A stretch of 64,000 nt of DNA, taken from assembly GCA_015680685.1 (NCBI GenBank), contig MNCI01008621.1, forward strand, positions 112,412 to 176,411, in the 5' to 3' direction. Position 1 is the stretch's first letter. Every line of letters begins with the position of its first letter. Positions 44,862-56,621 of this stretch are shown piece after piece. Below the pieces are notes generated by a model. The model made no database searches. It worked only from the letters and a program-made list of their open reading frames with translations, and was not told where the DNA came from. Origin of the DNA: Gnetum montanum. Its lineage: Eukaryota; Streptophyta; Gnetopsida; Gnetales; Gnetaceae. The position numbers were made by a program, and so were the translations under genes.

Positions 44862-46776
44862 TGTCTTCTTCTCCACATAAGAGCATTTCACTGCCTAGGA
44901 CTAACACAAGAGACAATCAGCGGCATGATACACATAACCCAAATCCACCATTTCCACAATAATTTCATGTGGTATATATTCATCATGATGAGTATGTACC
45001 TGACTTTACCTTTATTCTCCATCAAGATGAACAACAACGTTGGAGAGACTTGGAAGGTAACATAGTGTTGCCTCCAGACCGATCAGTCCCCAACATGCTC
45101 CTTCGTGCTCTCTCATGAATAGCCATGTCATTTTTGTATGTGGAATATGTTTCATGTGATCATGACACAAGGGACTACCATCCCACAGAAGTGCAACGTC
45201 AAAGGGACTTGCAATAGGAGAGTCACCACACATCCTTGAAAGGTAAATGGCCCCATAATGCCCCACATGTCTTAAGCAAAATTGGGGATGGTGAACCTGC
45301 TTCAATAGGTTCCCCACCAAATGATGTTTCCCCTCCTAACGATCGTCAAGAGGTGGTGTATCAGAACCTCCACTCCACAGTTCACAACCCTGGTTCTAAT
45401 CCCCACGAACACGAAGTGTTCAACGAGGGAACACAAACACATGATAAGGGTGAACGTTCTAATCGTAATCACAATCATGGCCATAGCCACCGAAGAGAAG
45501 GTAGAAAACACCGTCATGGTGATGGTTCTCCTTCTTCTTCACCTCCATTATCATATTCACCCTCTCCTTCTGTATCTGGGTGCAACCATAAGGAAACCAA
45601 CCGTGAGGATAAAGGGAAACAAAGTGAAAAACACCAACAAGATAGTTGAGAACAAGGATGAGCACACTCTAAGGAATCAAGGCATAGAAGAAGGGAGAGT
45701 AGGGAACCGCATACACACCATAGATGCTATGAACGAGATGACCACAAAGAACCCCTACTCGCAACTAGAAGCATGTTAGATATCACGGAGGCCATAAGAG
45801 TTCCCACAAGGCACCAAAAGGATAGTAGGATCAAGAGGTTAGACATGAACAACATCCCACGATTTGAAGGGGGATACAACGCAGATCCTCAAAATAATTT
45901 GCAAGCATTCCATGATGCATGTGCCTTGCAAAACATAGAGAATGAATGGCAAAAATTATTGTTCCCAAGGACACTGGTGAAAGAAGTAGAAAGCTAGTAC
46001 CGGTCCTTAGAACCAGAATCCATTTGGAGGTGGAGTACAATGTTAGAACTATTTAATGATAAGTACCAAATGTACTCTCGAGTGTCTAACCTATAAAAGC
46101 AAATCCAAGAATGGAAGCAAGGAAATCATGAACCCTTGGATGCTACCATTACGCATTGTTACATCATTACCCTAGCCATGGTTATTCGTAGTGGGATCAA
46201 CTACGCCATCTCGTAGATGGACTTAGGCATGAAACAAGAAGAAACCTTGGGACATATGCCCAAGAAAGATTATCAGAGCTTAGGTCTCATCAAATCCATA
46301 GATTTCTAGAGCAAGTAGTCAAAGAAGAAGGTGAGCTATGAAAAAGAGAAAGTATGGAAGAGTACAACCAAGATCCTTCCCTTTGAAAAAGGGAAGTAAG
46401 ATTCTTTGAGGAGGAAGAAGAGTCACCACTCAAAGAGATAGTGAATAGGAAAACTTTGCTACTCAAAAAGTTAACAACCAAAGTATCGTCAAAGGTAGAC
46501 CAAATGTGGGACTCCCTAGATAGTAGGTTTAAAACTGTTCTTAAGATTGTACAGGAGTCTAGAGAGCGAGGTAGTAAGTATGACAAAAAGAAAAAGAGAG
46601 AAGTAGACAATGCATGTAACAAGGGTAAGGGTAAAATGGCCATCATGGAAGAGGTTGTGGATTCAGACACAGACAATGACAGTGGATGTGAGATATGCCA
46701 ATACAACCATCCTAAGGGATGTTGCCCAGTAATCTCACACCTACAAGAGTCTAAGGTGTATGCACTCAACCCATGA
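44862..46776 (+). pseudogene. gag of element B
   Basis: The start ATG lies 126 bp after the PBS and reads MSSSPHKSISLPRTNTRDN. The same frame, with a few stops, continues through FHVVYIHHDEYVPDFTFILH and the open stretch 45236-45649 (His/Arg/Ser/Pro-rich linker). Then a frame change leads into the capsid-like core 45773-46090 (RLDMNNIPRFEGGYNADPQN, LQAFHDACALQNIENEWQK). The C-terminal open part 46441-46776 ends with DSDTDNDSGCEICQYNHPKG and CC (zinc knuckle) and a stop after ALNP. It is one of the better-preserved gag copies but not translatable as one protein. Confidence 0.87.
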
Positions 46777-46789
46777 CTTAATAAACGGT

Positions 46790-47065
46790 AAGCACCCTAA
46801 TAGTTACCTTATCCCCAAGGTGACCCAAGGCAATTCCACCAATCTTCAACATACTATCCAAGTGGAACTCCACCACAACCCGTTGAGCAACATCAATAGT
46901 AGCAATACCCATAGTCATGGGGGATGCCACCACCAAGGCAACAATACCCCTACGGGCAACCAGACCCATATGGCTACTACGTGCAGCATCCAATCTCTCC
47001 ACATGACTCTGTTGGTCACGTTACACCACAACATCACTACCAAGCTTGTGAGTATTTTAGAACAC
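46790..47065 (+). other. gag-pol linker of element B
   Basis: Corresponds to A 8953-9530 but is about 250 bp shorter: the NPQPTIGSNN-like segment of A is absent. It is Gln/His/Pro-rich in one frame (HHQGNN, YGQPDPYGYYVQHP). Probably a flexible linker. Confidence 0.55.
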
Positions 47066-47067
47066 CG

Positions 47068-47829
47068 AGCTCAATGCATACGGTTATGTTAACACATGTC
47101 GTTACTAACTGGATTCAGGTGGGCCACCTTTCCAGGAAATTCTCTGATCCTAGAAGCCCTCTAATCTATCTCCAATTCATTAGGAATGAACCATGTAAAG
47201 CCATTCTAGACTTGGGTTTTGAAGTCAACCTAATATCACAAGAGATGTACAAAGTCTAGAACCTACCTCCATTAAGGAAGAGCAATATTCGCCTAGAGCT
47301 GGCCGACCAGTCCATCACTATTTCCTTGGGACTAGTGGAGGACATCATTACCACTGTGTGTGGGTGGTCATACCCAACTGATTTCCTAGTGATACAAGTA
47401 AATAATGATAAAGGGGACTTCCCAATAATAATGGGAAGGGCATGGCTAAGTACCATAAATGCACACCTAGGAATCTGCGATCTTTCCCTAAAAATATCTA
47501 AGGAAAACACTTTTGGAAAGATCGAGAAGAAGAAGGTTCCATGCATCACATACAGTGATACAAGGTGTGATTGTGTATGTTCAGCATTGCCTGCATGCAA
47601 CCGGTGTGCACAAGAAATTAACATACAAAAGTGTCTATATGTAGCAACCACACAACAAGAAGGCACCCAATGGTTGATAACTAATCAAGAGAGCAACTCA
47701 CCAACATGCATGGAATTAACTAAGGGAATAACCTGCGCCTACATCAGAAGCTTAGATGCACCTCCTGACTCAATCATGGGGGAGATGGCCACCTTTGCTG
47801 ATCAATTGAGGCCCTCAATTCCTTTTTAA
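47068..47829 (+). pseudogene. Protease and linker of element B, end of its coding capacity
   Basis: HTVMLTHVVTNWIQVGHLSR leads to AILDLGFEVNLISQEMYKV, where the active-site D-S-G is D-L-G. A stop follows. The frame 47326-47829 continues with YPTDFLVIQVNNDKGDFPI, MGRAWLSTI, and a Cys-rich tail (CDCVCSALPACNRCAQ). After a LDAPPDS segment it crosses the deletion junction (about 47762-47775) into what is non-coding 3' region in A and stops at 47827. Substitution of the active-site Ser by Leu makes activity doubtful. Confidence 0.82.
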
Positions 47830-49690
47830 GTTTTTTTTTTACACATTTCTTTTTTTATAAATTTCTTTAACTTTTCTTGTTTTTGTTTTGCAACATTGTT
47901 CATACTTTTTCATTTCTTTTCTTTGAGTGATTATTTTGTTTTTTTTTTGTTTTTTTTTTTGTTTGTGTTGTTAGGTTTGTCACCTAATAAGTGCTCCTAG
48001 TGGTAGTATGAACTGTATTCTATTGATTGCTAATGTTTGGTTTTTAGCTTTAAGTTATAATGTTGATACTAAGGTATGGTTCTTTTGATATAACAGGCAA
48101 TGAGTTCACATCATCCATGCATCCATGAATTTCTATGGTCTCTCTTGGCTTGGAACTATACAGTCCCTTTCTTTAAATAATAGAACTATCAACAAATTGG
48201 TGGCTGGGCATTTCTCAAACTAAGGAAGGACTCAAGAATTGAAAAGGGTGTGACTTCAACGAGATTTGATGCATTTTTTCTGGCCATTCTCTTGGGTGCT
48301 TGGATGTTTTCTTCTTGGGTTTTCCTTACCATTCTAATGCTACTCCATTATCAGGAAGCTAAGCTAATAAAAATAATAAGTCTTTGCATGGTCTGGTTCT
48401 CACACATAAAAAAAAAGAGAGAGAGAAAGTGAGAATTCAAAGCACACCCCTTAGAAAAAATAATCATCTAGGCTGCAAGCACTGGTTATGGAACTAAACA
48501 AACATGTTCCCTCTAACTAAGGCCCTCTCTCACTTCCTACTCTTTCCTTTCTCGTTTCTTCAGAATGGTGGTGACTCTTTGGTGGAAACATTCTTGCTAC
48601 TTCAAGTGGATGCATTGGCCAAGTGTGTTAATGCACATTGGATGTGGATTGTTTAAGGCTGGATTTGGAATGATATTTACTAAGTCACATTAACCATAAA
48701 TACACAAGGGGCTGTACACCACCTTGTTCTTGGGACTCCATTCCATTCTCTTCTCCTCATCATTCTTTATCCATTTACCACCTCATTGTCAGTTGTATCA
48801 ATAGTCTATATGTTGGTTGATGCATTGTTTTCTTTTTGGTAAAATCTTGTGGTTAAGACTTTAACTCTTGCTTATGAATGACATTTCCAGAGCCTACGGA
48901 CTCTTTGAATGTGGGGTTGTCAAGGCATAACAGGACATGAGCCTGCTTTGGGGAGGACCCACTGGCATTCCTATTTGGTGCATTAGTTAACTTCTTTCCC
49001 TCAAACATTTCCACAATCAACATTTAATTTGTTCATTATCACCTCTGACATCCATTTTATCGATCTTGTTATTGTTTCTTTTTCTCCATCTTTCTTATTC
49101 CTTATCTTTTTCCATTCTATCACTACCGGAGGTTTGCTCTTAGTCATGTGGGTCTTGGTCCAATTTTTTCAATTTTCTCCTAACCCCTACACCTTAGGTA
49201 GTCACCAATGTTATATCCCTGAAATCTATATTAGTCATATCACAACTCAGCCAATGGACCTTACACCGAGGCAAGGTATCAACTGCATTGTGATTTATTT
49301 ACCCTTGCTAATATGTGACTGTGTTGTGTGTGCAGATGGCAATCATACATCAATGGATTGGATCTGGAGGAAACACTTTGGATAGACTAGTGCTAGAACA
49401 GTTATGCAAGGAACAAGATTGATGGTGCAGTTATGGACAAACGATGGAAGGTGAAATTTTGGCATCGACAGCAACACATCTTCTTCTTTTCTCTCTCTTC
49501 TCTCTCAGCTACCAAATAAGGTTGAATGTCAAATCTATATAGTGTTCACTCTTGTGGTCAAGAACACTAATATTGCCATGTATTGTAATGATGATCCATT
49601 CACGTGTCACCCCATTCACCATTAGTGTCATTCAAGTCAATAATCCCATACCTTCCCAATATTTTGTAAGAAACTCGAGGATGAGTTTTC
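47830..49690 (+). other. Non-coding 3' region of element B
   Basis: Collinear with A 14060-15965. It starts with a 150-bp T-rich stretch (47829-47970), then the CACCTAATAAGTGCTC block, the four-copy conserved block at 48470-48545, the GGGGAGGACCCA box (48950-48961) and TGTGTGTGCAGATGGC (49325-49340). The ATG there opens only a short frame (about 16 codons before a stop). No ORF3. Confidence 0.78.
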
Positions 49691-49707
49691 ATTCAGTCAT
49701 GGGGGTA
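49691..49707 (+). promoter_or_regulatory. Polypurine tract of element B
   Basis: ATTCAGTCATGGGGGTA, ending at the 3' LTR. The G-run is intact, unlike in A. Confidence 0.85.
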
Positions 49708-50525
49708 TGATGAGCCACGATATCACGTACATGATATTGTGTATGCAATATTGCATCCACAATATCGCATCTGACCTATGATATCACGTCCTACCTCAAT
49801 TTCTATAAATAAGAGGCAGCTTCCCTTGTTCTAGAGAGAAACTTAGACCCATAGCTAAGTTTTACCATTCCAAAGTTAGAATAATTCCTGTGTGCCCATA
49901 GTAGGAGTCCTAAAGTGAACGGATCTTTATTCGAGAAAATTGTACCTGAGCACAGATTTGTTTACGGTAATAAAGACGAACTTTATGATAATCCTTGCAG
50001 CATACAGATTAAGCTAAATAGTAATTAATTATTGTTGAATGTTTAAATGCTTTCCTAGTTAATTAATCTCTCTCTCAACCCTTGACTCTCCTAGTTAAGT
50101 ACACTCAGTATGACCACTTTGAGCATGTGTGTAGCGCTTGGTAACCCAGTAACAATTAGCGTTTGGTAATCCCAGTAGCGTTGCATTGGTTCAAGATGTG
50201 TACGGCAAGTGGGAATGGATACTGGTGTTAGGAACATTTGGAACTTAGTTGATGAATAGTTAATGTAAGTTAGTCACTTAGTTCTCTCTCCCTTTCCTTT
50301 ATTAGCAAAATACATAAAAAGACAAAAAGATTTAAAAATCATATACCTCAAGCTTACTTAACCATACAACCGTGACAATACAAGTAAGTTTGGGAAGACA
50401 ACGATTGATTAACCCTAAGTGTTCCATTAAGGTGCGTAAGCACTTAGTCCTTGGAGTTCAACCAGATCATGCATGAAATGCTCGTATTCATATGGTTGAG
50501 TGTAGGGGTACCTCACCACTCATCA
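49708..50525 (+). repeat. 3' LTR of element B
   Basis: TGATGAGCCACGATATCACG to CTCACCACTCATCA, 818 bp. U3 carries five GATATC/CAATATC-like units (49719-49789) against four in the 5' LTR; the difference is a local rearrangement of the cluster. TATA box at about 49801-49815. An 8-10 bp deletion follows GCTAA relative to the 5' LTR. Confidence 0.94.
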
Positions 50526-50530
50526 ACCAT

Positions 50531-51000
50531 CCAAGAAGTTATAATAACAATGCTCGAAAATGGTATCCCATACCTAATCCACAAATGACAATGGAAAATG
50601 ATCTTTGAATGTTGCCATGTTTAGCAACCTAAAGTCGATGCAGACCCACCACTTGCCAGCTTTCTTTGGCACAATTACAAGTGGACTAACCCACTCACTA
50701 TCTGCAACTGGATAGATGAACCCTACCTTGAGGAGTTATTCTATTCCCTCCTTGATGATCTACTTCAATTTGGGGTTCAACCACCTATGCAACTACCTTT
50801 TTGGCTTCATGGTTGGATCAGTGTAGATATGATGCTAGCATATCCTTGGATTGATTCTAGTTAGTTCAGGATATAACCGAGCAAAGGTTGTTAGCCATTT
50901 ATTAACCACCTTTAATAGCTTTTCTTTTTTTTAGGAGCAAGATTTGCATTTATGATAACCAGCTTACCATTGTTTAAAAATGCATACTCCATATTAGCTG
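50531..51000 (-). pseudogene. RT N-terminal half of element E, right of insertion B
   Basis: Minus strand: EGIEXLLKVGFIHPV-like start, DSEWVSPLVIVPKKAGKW, CIDFRLLNMATFKDHFP and LSFVDQVWDTIF, meeting the left half across element B. Removing B and one ACCAT restores collinearity with element A, which confirms the nesting. Confidence 0.85.
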
Positions 51001-51179
51001 GCAAAGTTTTTAACTCTAAGGGCTCCTACTTGAAATTATTAGGGATTTCTAACTCTCCCCAATAGGTATCATCATCTTCATCATTAGAGAGTTAGTGATG
51101 AACTTGCTCAAGTTCATCCATGCCTTTAACACAAGCACATGTAATGTTCTTAGTTAGTTCCATGCATAATGTGCTACTA

Positions 51180-51830
51180 TCATAGTCAATTGTTAGCCAT
51201 TGGGTGCCCTCCTATTTTGTGGCTACTGTGTACAAGCACCTTTGGATATCTATTTCTTATGCATATTAATTGCATGCTTTGATGAATGTACTTTTAATAG
51301 ATTATATTTTTTCACGCAATTACACATGTTATTGTTGTATGCAATGCATGGAACATGCTTCTTCTCTAATGTTCCAAATTCATCTTCCTTATATATTTTC
51401 AAAGAGAGGTCCCTTATACCCATTCATGCATCAACTGTGCTTAACTAATCCCTTTCCATAATGATGGGGAAGTCACCTTTGTAGTTCTCTACCCTAATCA
51501 CTAGGAAATTGGTAAGATAGGACCACCCACAAACTGTGGTCACAATGTCCTCAACTAATCCCAAAGGGACAGTGATTGACTGGTCTATCAATTCCAAATA
51601 GATGTTTCTCTTCTTGAGAGGTGATAAGTTTTAGGCCTTGTACATGTCATGGGAGATGAGATTAACACTGAAACTAAAATCAGGAAAAGCCTTACACCGC
51701 TCATGTCTGGTGATCTGCAAGTAAATAAGAGGACTTCCTGGGTCAAATCTTTTAATGGGAAGGTTACCAGCCTTGATCCAATTAGAAATAGCATGAGTTA
51801 ACATCACATTGTGAATCCGAGGCAATGTTG
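51180..51830 (-). pseudogene. Protease and linker of element E
   Basis: The minus-strand frame 51631-51825 reads NVMLTHAISNWIKAGNLP, SPLIYLQITRHERCKAF, PDFSFSVNLISHDMYKA; the D-S-G loop is D-F-S. Downstream are FLVIRVENYKGDFPI and the Cys/Trp-rich linker. Inactive. Confidence 0.78.
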
Positions 51831-54360
51831 AGTTTGAAGGGTACTCGAATGTGTTTGATGTAGAGGATGAGGGTGTTAAAGATGTGGGGCGACCAATAGC
51901 ATTAGGTTGTGAGGACTTGGGAGGATTGTTGGGTTGAAAGAAGGGTAATTTCCTAGATCAATTGTCCAAACCACTCGGCTGGAAGGCTACTTGTAAGTGT
52001 AAAGCCCTCATAGCATTTTGTTGCTATGGCTCTAGGGGAATTTTACCTTGCATGGATGGAGTAGGAGGTAACTAGGCAAAGGGTGAAAGGATATGTGTAG
52101 ATGCATGTGGAGGATGATATGGATATGGGTTCTCTCCTCATGTAGATGGTGAATGAGTTAGATGGTACTCTGGAGGGTAATAGTGATGCTAGAATGAGGC
52201 GTGGCTTGTAGAGCTTCATGGAGAAATAGGTTGTTGAACATAGTACCCATATGGATTTGGTTGCCTACAAGGGTACTTCTTTCTTAGTGGTGGCATTCCC
52301 CATAATTTTGGTTGGTGCCACTACTGGTATTGCTCGTATGGTTGTGATGGAGCTCCCCTTGGATAATATGCTTGTTGTTGCTAGTGGAACTACCTTAGAT
52401 TACCTTGAGGATAAGGCAATTGTCTAGGTGCTTACCTTCTTACTAGTCATGGGTTCAGTGCGTACATCCCATACTCTTGTAAGTGTGACACCACAGGGTA
52501 ACATCCCTTAGGATGTTCATATTGACAAATTTCACATCCATCACCATCTTCAAAGTCTATCTCCACAAATTCTTCTACTATAGTAGCTTTTCCCTTACCT
52601 CTCTAGTAGGTACATTCAACTTCTTTCTACCTCCTATGGTCATGATTGCTATTTTGCTCTTTGGATTCTTTAGCAGTCTTCATAGTAGTTTGGAATTTTT
52701 CATCCAAAGAGTTCCATAATTTATCAACCTTTTCTGAAATATCATAAATAAATTTTCATATGGGCAAGCTTTTTCTATTCATCACTTCATTAAGTGATGA
52801 CTCCTCCTTGTCATAGAATCAAAACTCCCGTTTCCTTATGGAAGGATCCCTATTATACTCTTTTGCACTTTCCCTTTTTTTTAACTCACCTTCTTCTTTT
52901 GCAACCTACTCTATCAGCCTTTATATTTGATGAGCTCTTAGTTCAAATACTCTTCCTCAGGCATAAACCCCAAGAGTTCTTCTGGTTTCTACTCTAAGCC
53001 CATCTATGATGTGTCAGAGTTGTTTCCTTTGAGAATAACCATGGCTAAGGCATCGGTGTAAGAGAGAGTAATATCTTCCCATGGCAACATCTAAGGGTTC
53101 ATTTGTTCCTTGTTTCCAGCCTTGGATTTTGCCTTCTTAGATTAGACACTCTGAAATATGTCTAGTATTTTTCATTAAATAGTTTCAGCATGGTACTCCA
53201 TCTACGAATGGATTCTAGCTCTAAGGACCGATACCAACTATTAGCCTCTTTGATGAGTGTCCTGGGGAAGAGCTTGAGTTTCTACCAATCATTTTCAATG
53301 TTTTGTAAGGCACAGGCATCATGGAAAGCTTGTAGATGTGTCTGTAGATCAGAGTTATATCCCCCCTCAAATCCTAAGATATTGTTCATGTCTAAGTGCT
53401 TGATCTAACTATCTCTCATATGCCTAGTTGGAATCTTTACTGCCTCTACAATGTTAAGCATGCTTCAAGTTGCCAATAAAGGCTCATCATCATCATGATT
53501 TCGTTGTCACCAATGATGTCCTCTGTTACCCTTTTGTTCATTGTGGGCTTGGTGATTAATATTGTTGTCCTATTGAGCACCTCCATCATGGTTATTCCTT
53601 CTACAACGTCTTTCAAAATTAGAAGAAGAGGAAGAAAATGAGGTAGATGAAGAGGATGAAGAGGGAGGAGGACTGCCACCATCATGGTGTCTGTCAACTC
53701 CCCTTCAGTTTTCACGACCATGGTCATCAAATTTCTTATTATCTTGATGCTTATCTGATTCCTTGCCTTGACTGCCATCTTTTCCTAAACTCAAATTGTT
53801 GATTGTAGACGGTAGGTTTAAGATCACATCCCCATCATTAGTAACAAGGGGTGGAGAATTATCATGTTGAAAGCCATAAGAGGGAGGTTCCTTAGTGTCA
53901 TCTTGGTTCAGTAGGGATAAGGGATTAGTGAACCGTTTCCCCTTTCATAGCCTCATGATGCTTCTCCTAATAACGATCTCTCCTATGTTATGTGTCAGTG
54001 GGATGGTAGTCCCAATAGTTATAGTCATGCACACCATACTCTTCTTGAAGATCATGGATGCCTAACTTCGTAAGAGTTCAAAGTAGCATCACAAGCACAG
54101 ATCAATTGGAGGGCATTACAATGTTGCCCTTCATATCACACCATCGTAGTTACTCATCTTGATGTAGGATGAAGGTGAAGTTGAGCATGTACTCATATGG
54201 ATGATTATATACCACTTTGCACTCTTGTGGGATTGGCATTTTAACATCATCACACCTATGAGAAGAAGAAGATATTTTCCAAAACAATTAAAATTATCAA
54301 TGTGCTTAGTAATTATATGTTGTGTGGGAGTGATGTTGACCTTGGGTTCATCCAATGATA
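51831..54360 (-). pseudogene. gag of element E
   Basis: Minus strand. N-terminal frame 54131-54355; His/Arg linker around 53480-53780, where a different frame is open by chance; capsid-like core around 53000-53450; helix around 52600-52900; zinc knuckle region near 52500-52550 (CEICQYEHPKGCY-like); then a Gly/Tyr/Pro-rich linker to protease. Same domain order as A and B. Many stops. Confidence 0.78.
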
Positions 54361-54411
54361 TTAATAATATTCACTAATTCCAAATAGCACATGTTTCAAC
54401 AAACAAAAGTT

Positions 54412-54428
54412 CTTGACAATGGCACCAA
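54412..54428 (-). promoter_or_regulatory. Primer binding site of element E
   Basis: The minus strand reads TTGGTGCCATTGTCAAG, directly adjoining the 5' LTR. It is recognisable as the family PBS by position and by the TGGTGCCATTG core; the 3' part has drifted. Confidence 0.75.
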
Positions 54429-55362
54429 TGATGAGTGGTTGAGGTACCCCTATGCCCAACCATACAAATCACAAATCGTTCACATGTGATCTAGTCGAAT
54501 TCTGTAGACTCTATAGTTTTTATTACACTAGCGTCTTGCCTTAAGGTCATTCGTTGTCTTCCCAATTACACTTGTGATGCACATGGTTAAGTGTAATGGA
54601 GACATAATTTTTATTATTTTGTGTTTTATGTTCTTTAGTGCTTAAACTAGAGAAATGAAGTGATTTATTAACTAATCTAATTTAACTAACTAACTAATCT
54701 TTAACTAGTGTTAACATAAGTATCTAATCCCACTTTCTGTACACATTCTAAATTCATGTATCCACTGTTGGTTATTGTGTGCTATGCTCCTAGGCACACC
54801 AAGCAATAAGGTGGTTGGGATTACCAAGCGAATAATGTTTACACTAGAAGTAATTGTACTTATGTATTTAATCTATTTATTTTATCTTACTTAATCACTT
54901 AATTAGCTTAATTACTGAGAAACATTGAACAAGTGACTAAAAACATTAAATGCAAGGATAAAACATTTAAACTATCCAAAATGATGTAAGGTTTATCAAG
55001 AAGATTGTCTTTATTATCATACACATTGGTGTGGTTTACGTACAATAGTGCTTGAATAAAGATTCGTACACTCAATGACTCCTAATGTGGGTACTCGGGA
55101 AAATATTCTAACTTTCAAATGAACAAATTGCAATAGCTCTGCTACTACTATGACTTATAATGCATAAACATGGCTGAGAAGCTTGTATTTATAGTTTTGC
55201 TACAGTACTGCATTGACGGGGCCCCATAGACATAGCAAATGCTGCGTCGACAAGGCCCTGTCAACAGGGCAACACCATGTAAATGGGGCCCCGTTGATGG
55301 GGGCCCATTGACAAGGCCACATCAACAGGGGCCTGTCAACATGACACTATGAATGCTCATCA
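54429..55362 (-). repeat. 5' LTR of element E
   Basis: 934 bp, collinear with 35431-36363. The minus-strand TATA box is the reverse of GTATTTATAG (55185-55194). Right flank CCTTT. Confidence 0.92.
55208..55345 (-). promoter_or_regulatory. U3 motif cluster of E's 5' LTR (GGGGCCCC type)
   Basis: At least seven units built on GGGGCCCC or GGGCC beside TTGAC/GTCAA, for example TTGACGGGGCCCCAT, TGTCAACAGGGC, AATGGGGCCCCGTTGATGG and CATCAACAGGGGCCTGTC. The spacing is irregular and many are palindromic or arranged as inverted pairs. Located between the TATA box and the outer end of the LTR. Confidence 0.75.
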
Positions 55363-56395
55363 CCTTTAATAAAATATTATTATTATTTTTCTAATAATGG
55401 TTCATCATGTTTCAGTAACAATCTTTGTGTGATTTAATTGTCTATAACACTTAGTGCAAACCACACATTCCTTGGCAACGGTGCTAATGATGAACAATGA
55501 GTATCCCCTATAACCAACTATATGAATCACAAGTGTGTACACATGATCTAATCAAATTCCATGGAACATTGGTCAACTAGTATCCTAGATAATTAAGTGT
55601 TATGTTCTAGTCATTATCTTCCCAATCATCACTTGTGCTAGTTCGATGGGTATGGTTAAGTCTGATGGAAGCATAAGATATTTTTATTTTATTCTTTTTT
55701 ATTATTAAAATACAAAAATAATAAAGTGCTTGAAACATTAATTTCTAACCAACTATGGGATTAAAGAGTAATCTAAGTTATCCTAAGCATAAAGCATATG
55801 TTCTCACTTTTCATACCCATCCTAAATTTATATTAACATTGTTAGGTTACCAAGTATCTACTGTTGGGTGTAGCAAGTATCCACTACTGAGATTACTAAA
55901 TGTTAATATGTTATGTTTTAAGTGGTCGTACTCACGCTCTCACAGAATAAAATATTAAATTGTTAAGTGTTGGAAAGTAAAGTGCATTAAGAGTAAAATG
56001 TTAAAAATAAACTAAAGTACTTTAAGAGTAAAATGCTGAAAATAAACTAAGTGCTAATTCAAGTACTACAATGGAAGGAATTAATCTCGATTTTATTGCT
56101 ATCATGAAAAGGTGTCTAGGTACATCATGCACTTGAATAAAACTTCGCACAATCAACTCAATCTACGTTGTGAGTGCTCAGAGGGAAATTTGGCTAAGTC
56201 TTATGGAAGAAAACTACAAGAGTCTAGCTATTAGAATGACAAAAGATGTCATAAATGCAGATGGTGTGTGCATTTATATAAGCTTCAAGTGGAATGACAT
56301 TGATGCATATGCATCAATGTATTAGAGGATACGTCAATGAGACTGCATTGATGCATGCTTGTTGATACAATAGACAAAAAGACTATTTATCATCA
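55363..56395 (-). mobile_element. Element H: 5' LTR, PBS and leader of an Athila-type element
   Basis: LTR 55488-56395 (908 bp, TGATGAACAATGAG to TTTATCATCA on the plus strand), then on the minus strand the PBS TTAGCACCGTTGCCAAGG (55470-55487) and about 107 bp of leader that stops at E's 5' LTR. U3 cluster of the TGCATCA type (56288-56365: GATGCATATGCATCAATG, GCATTGATGCATGC). The outer flank is TTGTC. The rest of H may be element F, on the far side of E. Confidence 0.85.
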
Positions 56396-56621
56396 TTGTC
56401 CACTAAAACCAAACATATAACTTGGAACTTCCAAATCAGTACCACTAGGCTAACTCATAAATTATTACAAGGTTGCAAAGAATTAAGATCACATAATTTC
56501 AAAGTTCATTGCTTAAAATAGAATCTTATATTTATAGAACTCCATGCTCTTATCTCCTCTTTCTCAATAAATTTAACATATGTGGAGAAAGTATCTTGAA
56601 ACTCCTAAAAGGCATACTTAA
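56396..56621. other. Unassigned spacer
   Basis: No feature recognised between element H and the SINE-like sequence. Confidence 0.4.

Larger units (their letters stand above)
43904..50525 (+). mobile_element. Element B: RT/integrase-deleted Athila-type element nested in E
   Basis: Complete outer structure: LTRs of 813 and 818 bp, PBS, gag, protease, PPT, and a perfect ACCAT target duplication (43899-43903, 50526-50530) in the reverse transcriptase of E. Compared with A, the sequence jumps from just after the protease linker (A about 10255) to the 3' region (A about 14030), so RT, RNase H and integrase, about 3 kb, are absent. By rough hand count the LTRs differ at about one position in eleven, mostly transitions. 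Inserted after E; probably moved with help from a related complete element. Confidence 0.93.
35431..55362 (-). mobile_element. Element E: near-complete ORF3-bearing Athila-type retrotransposon
   Basis: Two LTRs of 933 and 934 bp with the same unusual GGGGCCCC-type U3 flank the element. On the minus strand the order is LTR, PBS, gag, PR, RT, RNase H, IN, non-coding region, internal promoter-like block, ORF3, PPT, LTR. Without the 6.6-kb insert of element B it is about 13.3 kb. The flanks (AATTT left, CCTTT right) do not match well, so the ends may have been altered or the two LTRs may derive from a rearranged pair. All coding is broken. This is the best guide to the family's full structure. 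Confidence 0.85.
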
